NCBI GenBank assembly: GCA_032622095.1
Contig: CP136066.1
Span: 44,591,835 to 44,655,834 of the forward strand
Length of the DNA stretch: 64,000 nucleotides
DNA from: Siphonodentalium dalli
Taxonomy: Eukaryota > Mollusca > Scaphopoda > Gadilida > Siphonodentaliidae
Direction of reading: 5' to 3'
Shown: positions 46,301-61,300 of the stretch, piece by piece
Layout of the letters: each line of letters begins with the position of its first letter
Numbering within the stretch: position 1 is the first letter of the stretch
The notes under the pieces: generated by a model
Seen by the model: the letters and a program-made list of their open reading frames with translations, nothing else
What the model was told of the DNA's origin: nothing
Database searches by the model: none
Program-made: the position numbers and the translations under genes

Positions 46301-49300
46301 TATAGGGGTGCATGTATTAAATAAATATAAGAATGCAGGTATTAAATATATATGGACACATGTATTAAATATATATGGTAAATATATATAGGGGTGCATG
46401 TATTAAATAAATATAAGAATGCAGGTATTAAATATATATGGACACATGTATTAAATATATATGGTAAATATATATAGGGGTGCATGTATTAAATAAATAT
46501 AAGAATGCAGGTATTAAATATATATGGACACATGTATTAAATATATATGGACACATGTATTAAATATATATGGACACATGTATTAAATATATATGGACAC
46601 ATGTATTAAATATATATGGACACATGTATTAAATATATATGGACACATGTATTAAATATATATGGACACATGTATTAAATATATATGGTAAATATATATA
46701 GGGGTGCATGTATTAAATAAATATAAGAATGCAGGTATTAAATATATATGGACACATGTATTAAATATATATGGTAAATATATATAGGGGTGCATGTATT
46801 AAATAAATATAAGAATGCAGGTATTAAATATATATGGACACATGTATTAAATATATATGGTAAATATATATAGGGGTGCATGTATTAAATAAATATAAGA
46901 ATGCAGGTATTAAATATATATGGACACATGTATTAAATATATATGGTAAATATATATAGGGGTGCATGTATTAAATAAATATAAGAATGCAGGTATTAAA
47001 TATATATGGACACATGTATTAAATATATATGGTAAATATATATAGGGGTGCATGTATTAAATAAATATAAGAATGCAGGTATTAAATATATATGGACACA
47101 TGTATTAAATATATATGGTAAATATATATAGGGGTGCATGTATTAAATAAATATAAGAATGCAGGTATTAAATATATATGGACACATGTATTAAATATAT
47201 ATACGGGTGCATGAACTAAATATATAAATGGACACATGTTTTAAATATATATACGGGTGCATGTATTAAATATACACAAATGCATATGCATATATTAATT
47301 ATCTATTATATATTTTGGAAGATCTGTCTGTCTGTCTGTGTGTCTGTGTGTTCGCGATGAACTCGAAAACGGCCGACCCGATTTCGATGAAACTTTGTAT
47401 GTCGGGGTATTTTCGGCCGGGAACGGGCATAGGCCTATTAATTTGCCCGTGCGACGTGACCTTGACCTTGAAATCGGGTCATTTCAAGGTCAAACGCCCG
47501 AATATCACGGGATTTCGATGAAAATAACATTTTCAATAGAAAATACATATTCCCTATAAGATACTTACACACTGAACTACATGGTATATTCATCTTTATT
47601 CACAAGAAAGGATTCTATGAGATCGGTTTAAAATTTATTATTTTGGTACGAAATAGCTTAAGTACCTTTTTGAATCTGACATTATTTATATGACGTAGCA
47701 GGTCAAGGTCATTTGTTCACTTGTTATGTATATAAGCAAAAGTGGACCCAGTCAAGATCTCTTTTTCATCCTCTTACAAGACTCGAGGGGTGTGACCGAG
47801 CAGCGGGGAGGGAAAATCCCAATTTGGGAGGGACCTGTGAGTTCAGTGTGTAAGTATCTTATAGGGAATATGTATTTTCTATTGAAAATGTTATATTCCC
47901 TTCAAAGATACGTTACACACTGAACTACATGGTAGAATCAACTCATAGGAGGAGGCTGCGAGGAATGAGAAACTATTGTATTGTAGTTAAGAGTAATTAA
48001 TTTGAACCTGCTGAGTAGCAACAAATGGATCCAAAAGGTACCGATTTGCAAATTTTATTGATGGTACAAGGTAGAGTGGAGAAAGCGGAAGAATGAGCCC
48101 ATTGGCTGAATCTCTGACTTCCCCCCCCCCTTTTTGGTTCTGAAGTCAGACAAACCTGTAATTGTGAAATCTCCCCAAGGTCATATGCAGGTACATGCAT
48201 GTGCCACCTCCTCCCTGGAGTAAGCTGGTCATATGCAGAAAGCATAGACCACCCTGCTCCATGGTATGTGACTGAACGAACCAAGATATCCCAACGTTTC
48301 GACACCAGAGGAAGGAAATCTATTGTTACCTGAATGGTCAATATGGATGCAAAACGAGGAAGTGGAAACTGTAAATACGATTAGAAACATACCACCAAGT
48401 CATGTATGGTGAAGAAAACCCAGAATTAAATAGCCACCGCATCAAGATTGTAAGGTTTGCGACCTACTGGCAGTAACGGTGTCTAACTCGACCAACTGAT
48501 AAAGGCGCAAAAGAAGTATTTTCGGACTGACCATCAAAATGACAGTATGTTACTTAATACACCGGACAGAGGCCATATTCCGTCCGACAATGGCCATGAT
48601 TGGTAGTTACTTTAAGTCTGGAAACTGGTAACAAAAACCCCAGGTAACGAAGTCCATGAAGAGCGTTATAGGACTTGGAAATTCCCAAAATGTTTTCTGG
48701 TATCGAAACAATCGAGAAGAAAAAGTTCAGAGAGTCCTGAGTTGTAACTACCTCCACAGCCTGTCAATCCAATAGTGTATGCAGTTACACGTACACTTGA
48801 TTCAAAGGAATACTTTGCAGTCAGCGAGGACCCGGACCCTAGGTCCTCCCCGCGGGCAGAGACTCTCTGTCGCCAACAATGATTGTCTCATGTGCGCCGT
48901 TAGACGAATTGCCCGTCTGTTTGAGTAATGCAAGACAGCATGTCAAAAAAGGAGCACTGAGTACAATAAAGCCCGATTCCAGAGGTGCCACGACTATTTA
49001 TATTGATAATCGACAATCGGTCGGCCACAACAGACTATAATCGATTAATCGTACCTAACACCAGCAGTGGAAGTATTCTGTAATATGGCCTATCGGCTTG
49101 GTGCTGGGTAACTACAATTTGCTGTTGTTTGAGGAATCGGCTCAGGACATGTTTACATTAATGAAGTGCATCACAAACCACTTTTATTGACCAATGAACA
49201 GAATGTATTCTATACCTGCACAATTATCGGCCATGTCATGGTGATAATAGAATTTGTGAGGTCATTAGAACGAACGTAAATATGAATTTCAGTGTCTGAA

Positions 49301-52300
49301 TAGCCAAACATGCAAACCACATAAAGTAGGAATGCATAATGAATGGCCGACGGTTTGTATTTGATAATATCGAGGTTCATTCAGCATTCACTGCATGATA
49401 CGCAATAGCCTATACAATTAACCTCTAAGGATACTTATTCAAGCACAGTATACTCAAATGACATCATGGAGAACATTGCTGATTAAAATGCCATAGGTTC
49501 CCTAGTTTCCAGAGAATTTCAATCAACTCCCATTGGTTCAATCAGATTCAAGGGCAAGTGCATTCAGCTCATTGAAGACAGTGACAGTCGGCATATATCA
49601 AAGATGTAGTTCCGCCTTACAAGTAGAAATATACAATGACATCGCCATAATTTCAAAGCGGCAGGGCCGCCAATTTGTAGAATTAACAACGACATGAAGA
49701 GTAACAATGGCGCATCATCAAATGAACTGCAGACTGTTTGCAACATAGGTTAGTAGTACCCCTGTTGACGGAATCGCGTTGATATGCGATCACAGGTTGT
49801 TAACCCATCGGTTGTAGATTAAACTGTGTAAAACAAACACGGTATTCAATAATACTGGACATGTCCCGATGTAAAATTACATAATGCATATTAATCGACG
49901 ATGTAAATGGTAATCGATGATCGGCTTTATCAACGGTTCATCGATTATACGACTAATCGTGGCACCCCTACAAAGGACTCCACCAAGCAGGGCATCAACG
50001 TGTGTTGTTGGCATGATGCAAGGCTCAAAGTTCTGAAATGTACCTGTTCACATGGAACAGGTTATTACGTGAGTTCAATTGTCTATATCGTAACCTGATA
50101 AGCTAACCCAAACTGTAAAGCCATGATATTGAGCGAGAATAGATCTAATCCTGGTACAACAGGTAAAAAAAACCCATTGGGATTGTCCTAAGACTGTAGA
50201 GTCAAAAGCTGATGAATGTTCTACGCACAGAGAAACGTGAGTCACAACTTGGTTCGTAGAAAAAACAGCCTACAACTGCAGAAAGCCAGATTGACACTCG
50301 CAAGGTATCCAAGGCTTGGTGTTTCGCCCCATGGAACCGTAGTAAGGGCGAAATATGATCGGTGTAAATTTATCACCAGAAAAATCGAACGGTCACCCAT
50401 AAACAAAGGACAATGCTAATCAGTGACAAGTGGAAAGGTAATAAGTTTGAGCCCTGGTAAAACCTCATGGGTGTAGAACAAATTGAGTGTTTGTTAAAAG
50501 TCTCTGCCCCGGCCGATGACTGTGTTATGTACACTGTTATGGACAGCACCCGAGATTATCCGGCATCAGCCGGCGCGCTGTCTGGTGGCCCAATGCTCGG
50601 TCTGCCCTCGAACCTCCCAGGACCCAAATCGGAGGTGAGAAACTGCGTCTGCCACACCTCGATGCCTTGCAATTAACTCTAGCTCTTTTTTAGAGCCACA
50701 AGAAAAAACAGCAAGATCTCTCCGAAAACCAAAGTGAGAATCAGGATTCGCATTGGATGGCAAGTAGCCCTGTTAATTAGAATTGTAATCTAAATGTGGG
50801 ATCGGCAGATCCAAACCATGGATTTTGTTATCTTTAAAGTTAAAAAAAAAACTGAATAAACAGGGCTGCGTAAAGCCTGGGAAGAGACATCGAGGTATGA
50901 TTAATGTTCAGACTGTTTCCCCCTCTAACTGGAGCCAGCTTAAACCTTGACGTGAAGCTGAATCATACCGTGCAGCCAGTAGGGCGGTGGCGACATACTT
51001 GGTCACGACACAAATCCAGATACCTCACCAACATGATGACACCACACTTAATGTTTCTAAATGAACACAATCCGCATTGAACTACATGTTGAATGGGCAG
51101 ATCAGTCAAATATACATAGAATGAATTGCCACAGCCCCAGTGGCTACACTGGCTACAACTCACCTCCCGTCAAAGAGCAAGCATTTTACGGCCATGCAGA
51201 GTCCCGGGAAATGGTCTTAACAGCAATTCCACCCGAGGGTAGACGCCAGGGAGCAACTTACTTTGGAAATTTTGATTATCCAATAAAGAGCCTCACATTG
51301 ACATGATGAAAGTATTTTGTTCTCATATCTCAAAGTCACATAAAATCCATACTAAAATGCATGGTTTGGATTAGTCCAAGTCTTCTTGTACTAAAACCAG
51401 CTAAGATATTGGGATGGCGATGCTGGCGTTTAGTCCAAGACCGCCCTATATGCTCGCTTATGACACGGCTTAAGCGTTAGTGACCCGCTCAAATAAAACC
51501 ACAATTATATGAAATAAAATATCACAATTGCGACAATAAACGGATATTTTCCGCAGAAGACATGCTATTTTATCTGAAACCCACATCAGTTGTGAATTTA
51601 AAACGGTAATTTAATGCGAAAAGAGACATTTACCTCAATGTTTACAATTTTTTAAAAGTATGCGAACTCGGTTGACCTCGCGAACTGTGTTCGGCATTTT
51701 CCGTTGAAAATATTCCGTAGATTTTGGACAACAACGCAAATTACGAAGAATTCTCCATTGTAATCGTAATTATGTGTGTCAATAAATAAAATAATAAATA
51801 GATTAATTAAACATTGAAGATATAAATGTAATACATTCAATAAATTACGGGGAATTACAACCCTCTCAAAGTTTAAAACAGTGTAAACACAACGAGTATT
51901 AGAATAAATAATATGGTGCTACATTTCCCACATTTGGTGGACTTCGGCGAAATTAAGATATATACTAAGCGAACAGAGCAATATACTGCTCTTGTTAAGC
52001 ACACAAAAAATCAAACAAAATTTGTATAAATTTTTAACCTTAAGTTTGAAAAGTCCCACTAAAACGGAAGAACTATATTTCGAAACTGTGTGATTCGGTT
52101 CTCCGATTATTTTATCAACATGAAAGTCAAAATGCACATGGATGAAAATCACACGGATGGAAAGTCAGATACAAGAGTTCTAATTTGCTCCAATTTTGAC
52201 AAGTTGCTTGCGAAAATTGTCAACAAAACTACCGTTCTGATCCTCCATTATGTCATTAAGTTTTTAGTGCGGGAATTGTTCTGAAAGCACATAGAAAACT

Positions 52301-55300
52301 GGACTTTCGGGCGATCGGTTTTCGACATTTTTGTTCGGGAAACCCGCGCTATATATAGAAACGGAAAGTAGAATTCCCAGAACAGACAGCGGATTATGCC
52401 GAACTTATTCGGACCACTTCGGCTTTCGGTTAAAACGTAAACAAACAGAGAAACAAATCGATGTTTATGGCAATCAACCGGAATATTCTATGTGTAATTT
52501 AACATTAAAGTTAGATTATTATACACCATTGTGACCATAAGATGTAAGCCTTTCCGATGTATATAGCATCATGTATTGATTTGCTAGGTAAATCGAGTAA
52601 AATACACCACAGATTCCCGCCACAGATCGTGGGCGTAAGTCGTGTGGTAGGATTGGTATGCAAGCGGGCTTGGACTAAACGCCAGCATCGCCATCCCAAT
52701 ATCTTAGCTGGTTTTAGTACAAGAAGACTTGGACTAGGTTTGGATGGTAAATTGTGACGTGATGCTATACCAGTTAAGTTGCTCCCTAGGGGGCTGACAG
52801 ATCTTTGTACGTCCCACCTGCTTGTGAAAGGGAGATGGGAGGACGAAAATCTGAGGTAGGATCCAGCAGCAGCGGGCGAGCATGGTCGGATCCGTGCATA
52901 GTGGAACCCACCCTCGGAACAGTATGGCACCTTGCCACAGTGACATTGGTGAAGTATGCGGCGGGGCCCCTCAAGGTCTGCATGGAACGAGGAATTTGAT
53001 TAGCCTGAACCTGCTTGACAATGGGGTGACTGAAACCGAGGCCATACGAGGAAGAAAATTGCTTGCTTTGTGACCAGTTATAAGGATCAGGAAAGTGACC
53101 TAAAAATATTCCAGGAAATTAGGTGACTGATGTGTCACATTATTACGTGTGAAATTGTGTCAGTCACTCAGTGATCTGACAAAAAAGTTATTTTGTTGGC
53201 AAACAATCTCAATGTGTATTGTATTGTAAACGAATTCATAGTGAACTATGAGCCAAGCAAAACCACACAAGTGAGTTAATTCCCAGATAAACAAAAAAGG
53301 ACCCAAACCTGATCCCTAATTTTGCTACATATGTCAACATGAAACAGATGTGTGAGTGACAATTTCAGAATTTCGACGTAAACAAAACGAATGTTGTCAC
53401 GTGGCAATTTCCTATAATCGCAATGTTGTCTCACTGGTTGAATGATCTAATACTTTCATTCTAAAACCACAAGAACAGAGATAACATAGCAACTGTGCTG
53501 TATAGGCATTCCCAAAGAGAGTTCAACACGTGAACGGCTGCATATATACAGACGAATTCAATTTCGAATTCAATTCGGAATAGTAAACCACGTGCTCCGA
53601 AACCGGAAGTTGGGGAATTACCCACAATTTTCAACATAATAAAATAGTTTTAATTTTATTTTTTGCGTAAAATAAAACAAGTGAAATTGAATGAAATTGT
53701 CACTCTGATATTATTTAATAATTATTGTGTCGTTTCCCAAAAATGAAACGATGTCACAACAAATTAAACAAATTGGAACGGAATTGTTAAATGAAGCCGA
53801 CAATAATATGTGGGTTTCAATTTTCTCATAGCGTGTACTTCCCTTCGAGTCACAAGAAAAAAAGAGATCTTGACTGGGTCCACACTTGCTTATATACATA
53901 ACAAGTGAACAAATGACCTTGACCTGCTACGTCATATAAATAATGTCAGATTCAAAAAGGTACTTAAGCTATTTCGTACCAAAATAATAAATTTTAAACG
54001 GATCTCATAGAATCCTTTCTTGTGAATAAAGATGAATATACCATGTAGTTCAGTGTGTAACGTATCTTTGAAGGGAATCTTGGTATGTGGGGATACTTTC
54101 TTATGGCGAGTCTCATAAGCATATTCATTTGCCTGTGCGACGTGACATTGACCTTGAAATCGGGTAACTTCAAGGTCAAATCGCCAATTTTGATGGGATT
54201 TCGACGAAATTTGATACGTGGGGTTAGTTTTGTCCACTGATTGTTTTGGACGGGTCCAATCGTGACCCCGACCAGACCTTGACCTTCAAAATGATCAATT
54301 CAAGGTCAAATCGGGTAAAACCGGATGGATTTCGACGGGCACGTTTGTCGGGTACTTTTGTCCGGGCAGTGTTTTTGGACCGGTCAAATCGTGACCCCAC
54401 TTGACCTTGACCTTCAAAATGGACAATTCAAGGTCAAAGCCCGGACGAAGTCGGGTCACCTTCTAGTCTTATATATATTTGAAGAAAGCTTGTGTGTGGA
54501 AGGGTGTGTGTGTGTGTGTGTCCGCGATGGACTCGAAAACGCCTCAACCGATTTTGACGAAACTTGGTACGGGTATGTAGTTTGACCCGAGGAGTAACAT
54601 GGGCCTATCCTTTTGCCCGTGCGGTGTGACCTTGACCTTCAAAACTCTCGGGATCCGCTGAGCCGAAGTGCTATATTGCCTTATACAATAACGCTCTTTA
54701 TATTTCCCATATTTGGGTTGGTTAACCGAATAACGCTCTTTATTCCCTTCGGCTTTTGTATATGAGGCTGGCGAAGCGTTTGTTTATACAATCAACGCAA
54801 CGCTTCTACGAATCTTCCATTTAATTACTGTGACTGTTCAGATTTGTTTTTTTATTCCCTTCGGCTTTTGTATATGAGGCTGTGAAGCGTTTGTTTACAA
54901 TCAACGCAACGCTTCACTGTGACTGTTCAGATTTGTTTTAGTATGCGCATTGTTTATAAACGGTCTATTGAAATGGTATTCTCGAGACATTGACATTCTT
55001 TTTGTAAATTCAGACTGTTTTATAGTTTACAATGCTATTGTGAATTCAGAGTTAACATTTGGGATGGCTTTGCAGATTTGACCCCTATTGGCACGGTCGT
55101 CTCTGCTCTCAATGAACTTATAGAAAATATTTTCCCGGATGTTGCCCAAAATATGTCTGCTCATGACTGGCTATACTAGTGCCAAAGAATGATACAGTTG
55201 ATAGGATAAACGATATTTTGTTGAACCTAATACCAGGAGAAGTCCGTTTGTTTAAGTCAGTTGACACAGTTCCGGACGAATCTAGAGGTGATTCTAAACA

Positions 55301-58300
55301 TGCTTGTAAATTTAAATTTTCAAATCAATTCTACAATAAATGCGGGCTGCAGGGTGTGCCGATGGATTCAAATTTGAAATCAAAGATGGCTGCTGGCCAT
55401 GTTTAAAAAAAATTTCGGTCAAAATAGGAGGCTCCCATCTATCTAGAGGTCACCCTGAAGATCCATATTCCTAGTGAACATACCTCATCATCTCCAAAAT
55501 CATCAGCAAAAAAATCTGACCCTAATAGGTCCTCTTTGTCCCAACTAGCTGGCAACTCACGGCTGTCAAAGTAAAACAGAGCCTTCTCCATTGCTGAAAT
55601 ATAAATTTATTGTGTTTATTATAAACCAGGCAGCAACTCGTCACTGTCAAAGTAAAACAAGGACTTCTTTTTTGCATTGCAAATTTCCCCCGGGTCATGA
55701 ATTCATGTTTATCGTGAAATTGGCTGACAAATGTCACCTAAATCATGTAATCAGGGACCTACATCTGCAGTGAAATACATTATTTAGGAACAGGTATTAA
55801 CCTTTCCATGACTGGAACTTCCTAAAAATTTGCAAATACCCTGTGCCAATGCATTCTCTTATATATGCGAGTCTCCCACAGGGAGGCTTGCATATATAAG
55901 AGAATGCATTGGCCTAACAATATTTACCTTGACATTGTAAGCCAGTGCATTCTCTTATATAAGCAAGTCTCCGTATGGGAGACTCGAATATATTAGAGAA
56001 AGTGTTGACACAAGGTCTTTATTGCTGCACTAGCGCAGCTCCCATCATGAAAAGGTTAACAGGTACATGTATGTATACCTGCATTGTTTTGTCAATGTTT
56101 CCCCATCAAAAAGGTCACAGGTTTTGAACTGTAGGAATATGATCTCTATGGGCAAAGCCAGAGTAGAGATTCATGGCATGATCTAACCATAGATATAAAT
56201 AGTAACTAACCAGGTTTGAGTGCCTTCTCCTCATTCTTGATAGCAACATCCCTCGTGAATTCCTTTAATTCTTTTTTTGGAGCTGAATAACTGTTAAGAG
56301 AATTTAATTAGTGCATAAATCCTTCAATATTAATCTATCTTAACACATTCACTGCCGACACCTATTACACGCAAAAAGTACGATAATTCATAGTCAGCAG
56401 TGAACGTGTTAACCCTTTACCCAACAGAAGGGCCCTGTGCCAATGCATTCTCTTATATATGCGAGTCGACCATAGGTCGCCTCGCATATATAAGAGAATG
56501 CATTGGCTTAACACATTAAAAATTATAAAATTGTTAAAGAATGTAAGAAAAAATGGTAAAAAGTGTTAGGCCAATGCATTCTCTTATATATGCGAGGCGA
56601 CCTATGGTCGACTCGCATATATAAGAGAATGCATTGGTACAGGGCATAACTGTAACTATCACAATGTGGTCAAGGAGCCGGTTCCAATGATATCCATATT
56701 TGTATGGTTCTATTGAGACAGACCGAAGATATTTTAGGCTGTTGAAGCTTTATTTGGCCGGTTTTGGCCGGTTTGTTGGGTAAAGCAGTCACTTCTCCCT
56801 GGGAAAACATTTGGCAGAAGTGACAAAATTTAGGGATAAGATATCTCCCAAATCGCCCTGTAGGTTGGTCCCTGGAAGCTAGTAACACTTACAATTTGCC
56901 ATCTTTGAATGATTTAATTAGAATTTGGTCTTTAGTTTTGAGTTTAGTGTCAGTGCTGCGAACATCAGGAAGCACCACAAGCACAGGTAGAGCTGTATTC
57001 TTCTTCTTATCGACATCAAACACCATCACTTTACCGACGAGCTCCTGGTTTCGTCCACGATACATCTGTCGCTTAGGGCTCTCATTCTCGGAATCACTCC
57101 CATCTGACCTGTAGAGGAAGGAAGCATTAAAGACATATTAAGAACTTTCTTCAGTGAGGGCACCATGGCATGTCAAAATACGCCCGTGGTAATTCCAACA
57201 AAGGGCCATAAATCTGGTGAAAATTGGCAGGCAGAAGTAACCAGAATGGAAAACCGTAAAAAAAACGAAGGAACACTCAATTGATTGCCCTCATAGTAGT
57301 GAACACCCATACCAAATTTCATTGAGATTTGTAGAAATGTGGTGGAGATATCTGCTCGGACGAAAAATAAAACAACATTTCCATATAAACAAAGAGAAAT
57401 ATTCTAGAATGAAAAAAACAATTGAACACTCCGTTGAATGCCCCCATAGTAGTAAATATCCATACCAAATTTCATTCAGTTCTGACAATCGGTGTTTGAG
57501 ATAAATGCTCGGACGGGCAAATTAACCAAGATTTCCAGATAAACATAGTTGAATAACTCTAGAACAGAAAATCGGCACATTGAACACTCCACTGGATTCC
57601 CTCATAGTAGTGAACGTCCATGCCAAATTTCATTCAGATTCAACAACCGGTGTTTGAGATATCTGCCCGGACAGACAGATGAATGAATGGAAGGACGGAA
57701 AAATCTGAGAAATAAAGGCCGGACGGATGGACGGACGGACAAGGTCAATCCAGTATACCCCCATTTTCTTCAAGAGCGGGGTATAATTAACCCTTTACCC
57801 AACAAAACGGCCCTGTGCCAATGCATTCTCTTATATATGCGAGTCGACCATAGGTCGCCTCGCATATATAAGAGAATGCATTGGCTTAACACATATTAAA
57901 AATGATAAAATTGTCAAAGAATGTAGAAAAATATGATAAAAATTGTTAAAAAATGTAAGGAAAAATTAGAAAATTGTTAAATAATGTAAGAAAAAATGGT
58001 AAAAAAAATATTTTTTAGGCCAATGCATTCTCTTATATATGCGAGGCGATCTATGGTCGACTCGCATATATAAGAGAATGCACTGGCACAGGGCATAACT
58101 GTAACCATCACAATGTGGTCAATGAACCGGTTCCAATGATATCCATATTTGTATGGTGTTATTAAGACAGACCGAAGATATTTTAGGCTGTTCAAGCTTT
58201 ATTTGGGCGTTTTTGGCCATTTTGTTGGGTAAAGGGTTAAGTAATTTTCACACAAAAAATTATAACTTTATTGCTCTATGATCAACCCTTCCATGACTGG

Positions 58301-61300
58301 AGCTTCCTGATTTTTTTGCTATTGGGAGACTCACATATATAAGTGAATGCACTGGCACAGGATATTTAATGCTAATACAGGTTATGTCTAAAGTTCACTA
58401 TACATGTATATACAGTACTATGATTCCGACTTCCACAAATTTCATTTCAGATTCGCCATTCCAGGCCAGTGAAACGTAATTTTTGATTATAAAAAGAATT
58501 CCACCCATAACCCTTGGAACAAACGTCGCACTACCGACGAATCGAATTTAATTATTTGAATTAGATTCGTCGGTAGTGCGACGTTTGTTGCAAATAAATG
58601 TGAGTAGACGCACTACCGACGAAGAATGCATGTGGTCAACACGAATTTAATTGGTGATGCGTCTGAGATCCGTGTTTGAAACAAACGTCGCATCACCGTC
58701 GACTTGAATTTAATTCGGAGACATGCAAACAAGCTGCATAATGATATGCTAATGAGGGAATTCCAATTGAAACTGGAAAACACCAACGAGCATGACGTAA
58801 TTTGGTGGTATTTGAATTCGAGTTGACGAAAGTGTGACGTTCGTTTCAAATTAAATGCGAGTAGACGCACTAAATAAATATTTATTCCGTTTGGAATTTG
58901 GATATACATGCTATACTGTGCATGGACGTGTGCAAATTTAACATCAATGATGGGTTGAAATTGTTCTAGTAACTTGATTTTCCAGCAATGAATTATTGGG
59001 GAATTTGTTGTTTTTAGACCAACATTTGCATATTTTCCTACTTTTGGTCCAACATTTTGACTGAAATGGCCTGTGTCCTGGTCCCTCATGACCCTCCAAA
59101 AAAACTGCTAATTATTTTCCTATGCTTCTGTTCAAAATTATGAACTTAAATGGTCATCAGTTGGAAATTTTCCAACCTTCGTGGGGGAGTCAGGTTGGAA
59201 ATTGTCAGCAATTGGAAAGCTTGAGGCCAGTCTAATGCTATATAGGTTTTTGCGGTTTTCATGTTCAAAGTTTTCTCCCGCTGTGCCAAACTATGATCGG
59301 ATTTTCAGGTTCAGATTGAGTTTTCTTCTACTGGCAGAACCAGGGTCCACCCAGTGCATGATCACAAGTCTACTGATCCATTCAGAATAGGCTATTATCC
59401 AGGCATGTGAAGGAACAGCCAAGGGGGTGCAAATTGAATTACGCAAATTTATTAGCCCCCCCCCCAACCGAGACCCTATAGCCATACGTCCCTGCCCGCC
59501 ATAGTTATTTTAGCACGTGGTTTTAGATAGGCATACTGACGCAATATATAGTGATATAGCGCATTGACCTCAACTTGCTATTAAATTGTTAAAACGGTAC
59601 GTTTTCGTATAAAAATAAACTGGACCTGATTTCTTTCAGACAAGTTCAAAGCAAAATACCACCTAAAGAATCATGTCCGACCTAAAATATGTATCAAATA
59701 CCAACGAAATAGCGATATAAAACCAATAATTTCCATTCCTCAGAATAGTAACATTAATTTCGTCTATGGAAGTCAAAAGCCACATTTTCTCACTAAATTT
59801 TACGTTTTAGAATTGATATAAAACTTCCTATTTTAGCCGTTTTGACGAAAACCCTTATGAACGCTTTATGCCATTTTAAGAAATCATTTAGATTCGTCTT
59901 GAATTAAATGCGACGTTTGTTTCAACAGACGAATTATGAATTAAACTCGAGTCTAATTCTAATTGAATTAGATTCGTCGGTAGTGCGACGTTTGTTCCAA
60001 GGGTAATCATGACATTATATGTGAAAAAGTGTAAGATCCATGTTGTTGACACACCAGTCCTCCAGAATTTTATTAATTCAATGCATATCTGTCAACTATT
60101 ACAATAAAAGGTTGTCAATAAAATGTCCTCCGACGAAGGTGGTTGGTTTGAAGGATTTATGGGTTTCAGATCCCTATACTACAAACTGGATTGTAAACTC
60201 GTCTGTTCATCATAATATTATTAATATACCATCATTTCTTAAACCTATTGTTTCTTGAACTCGGCCACTTGACAATCGCGCTATCTTTATTTCTACAATC
60301 TTTCTACTTGTCTGAGGAGATAGCTCAACAAAAGCAGATATCTGCTTGCTGCTAGATCCTCTTCCACTTTTCTATTCTACTCATGTTTCCACCATCAAAA
60401 TGTTGTTCATCATAAATGTAATATTAATTGGGGCAAATAAATATTGTTTAAATCGAACTGTAGGAGGAATTGATTGCACCAATATGATACAAAGTGCATA
60501 ATCACTAAATATGTTGCACATCTTCAATGTGTCGAGAAATGGTCAATTAACTCTAAAATAAATGAGAGGCCGATCACGATCGGCAGATGTTAACCCATCC
60601 CTTGGCGATAGTAAATTACTATGATCAGAATCATAAATGAGAGTTTTTATGTTGAATTATAGAGTATACTGTTATGTACTATTATAGACAAATGTACATA
60701 ACACAAATTATTGGAATTTATGGGTCACTCGCATTTATATAACAGATTGCACTGGTACAGGATCTGTAATGCTGCACCACCACAACCTTGGGTTAAATGT
60801 GAAAAAGGTGACCTGGACATGGAATACTTGGATTAATTGAGTCCAATTTATGTTTACAATGATAATGTATCAAATTCTACCAACAACACCCATTAAGATA
60901 AAGACACCTCACTGCTGACCCATTAATATCAATTATATAGCAGAGCTGTCAACACATTATAGGCATTGTTTATATTGAAGTCTGGCATCTCTATTAAACC
61001 AATAACATTTATAATGACCTCAGACGATCTGTAGAGTGATATACTCAGCTGTTCAATAAAGCACAGATGTTCTAGTCTACTGTTAATATAATGTGATGTG
61101 TATTGTTGAAACTTTAAAAAAATTAGATACCATAGCTTTCTTTATCTGCACATTGGCATAAGAGACCTCAGAAAATAATATAGCCTTATCAATAGCTAAG
61201 TAGTCCAAAGGCATGGAATGGAATTAGTGAATTGGGTTTAAAGTCGCTCAAAACAAATTTACCAGTACATAACACAAGATTTTGGACCGATTTAAACCAA

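Noticed and set aside
45590..47285. CRISPR-like regular repeats
   Set aside because: Units are contiguous, AT-rich and variable in length with no unique spacers; the setting is a eukaryotic intron. It is a minisatellite.
50460..50760. Frames in the 50.5-kb GC-richer stretch (for example MGVEQIECLLKVSAPADDC)
   Set aside because: Short, open in more than one frame and strand, no recognisable domain or splice sites.
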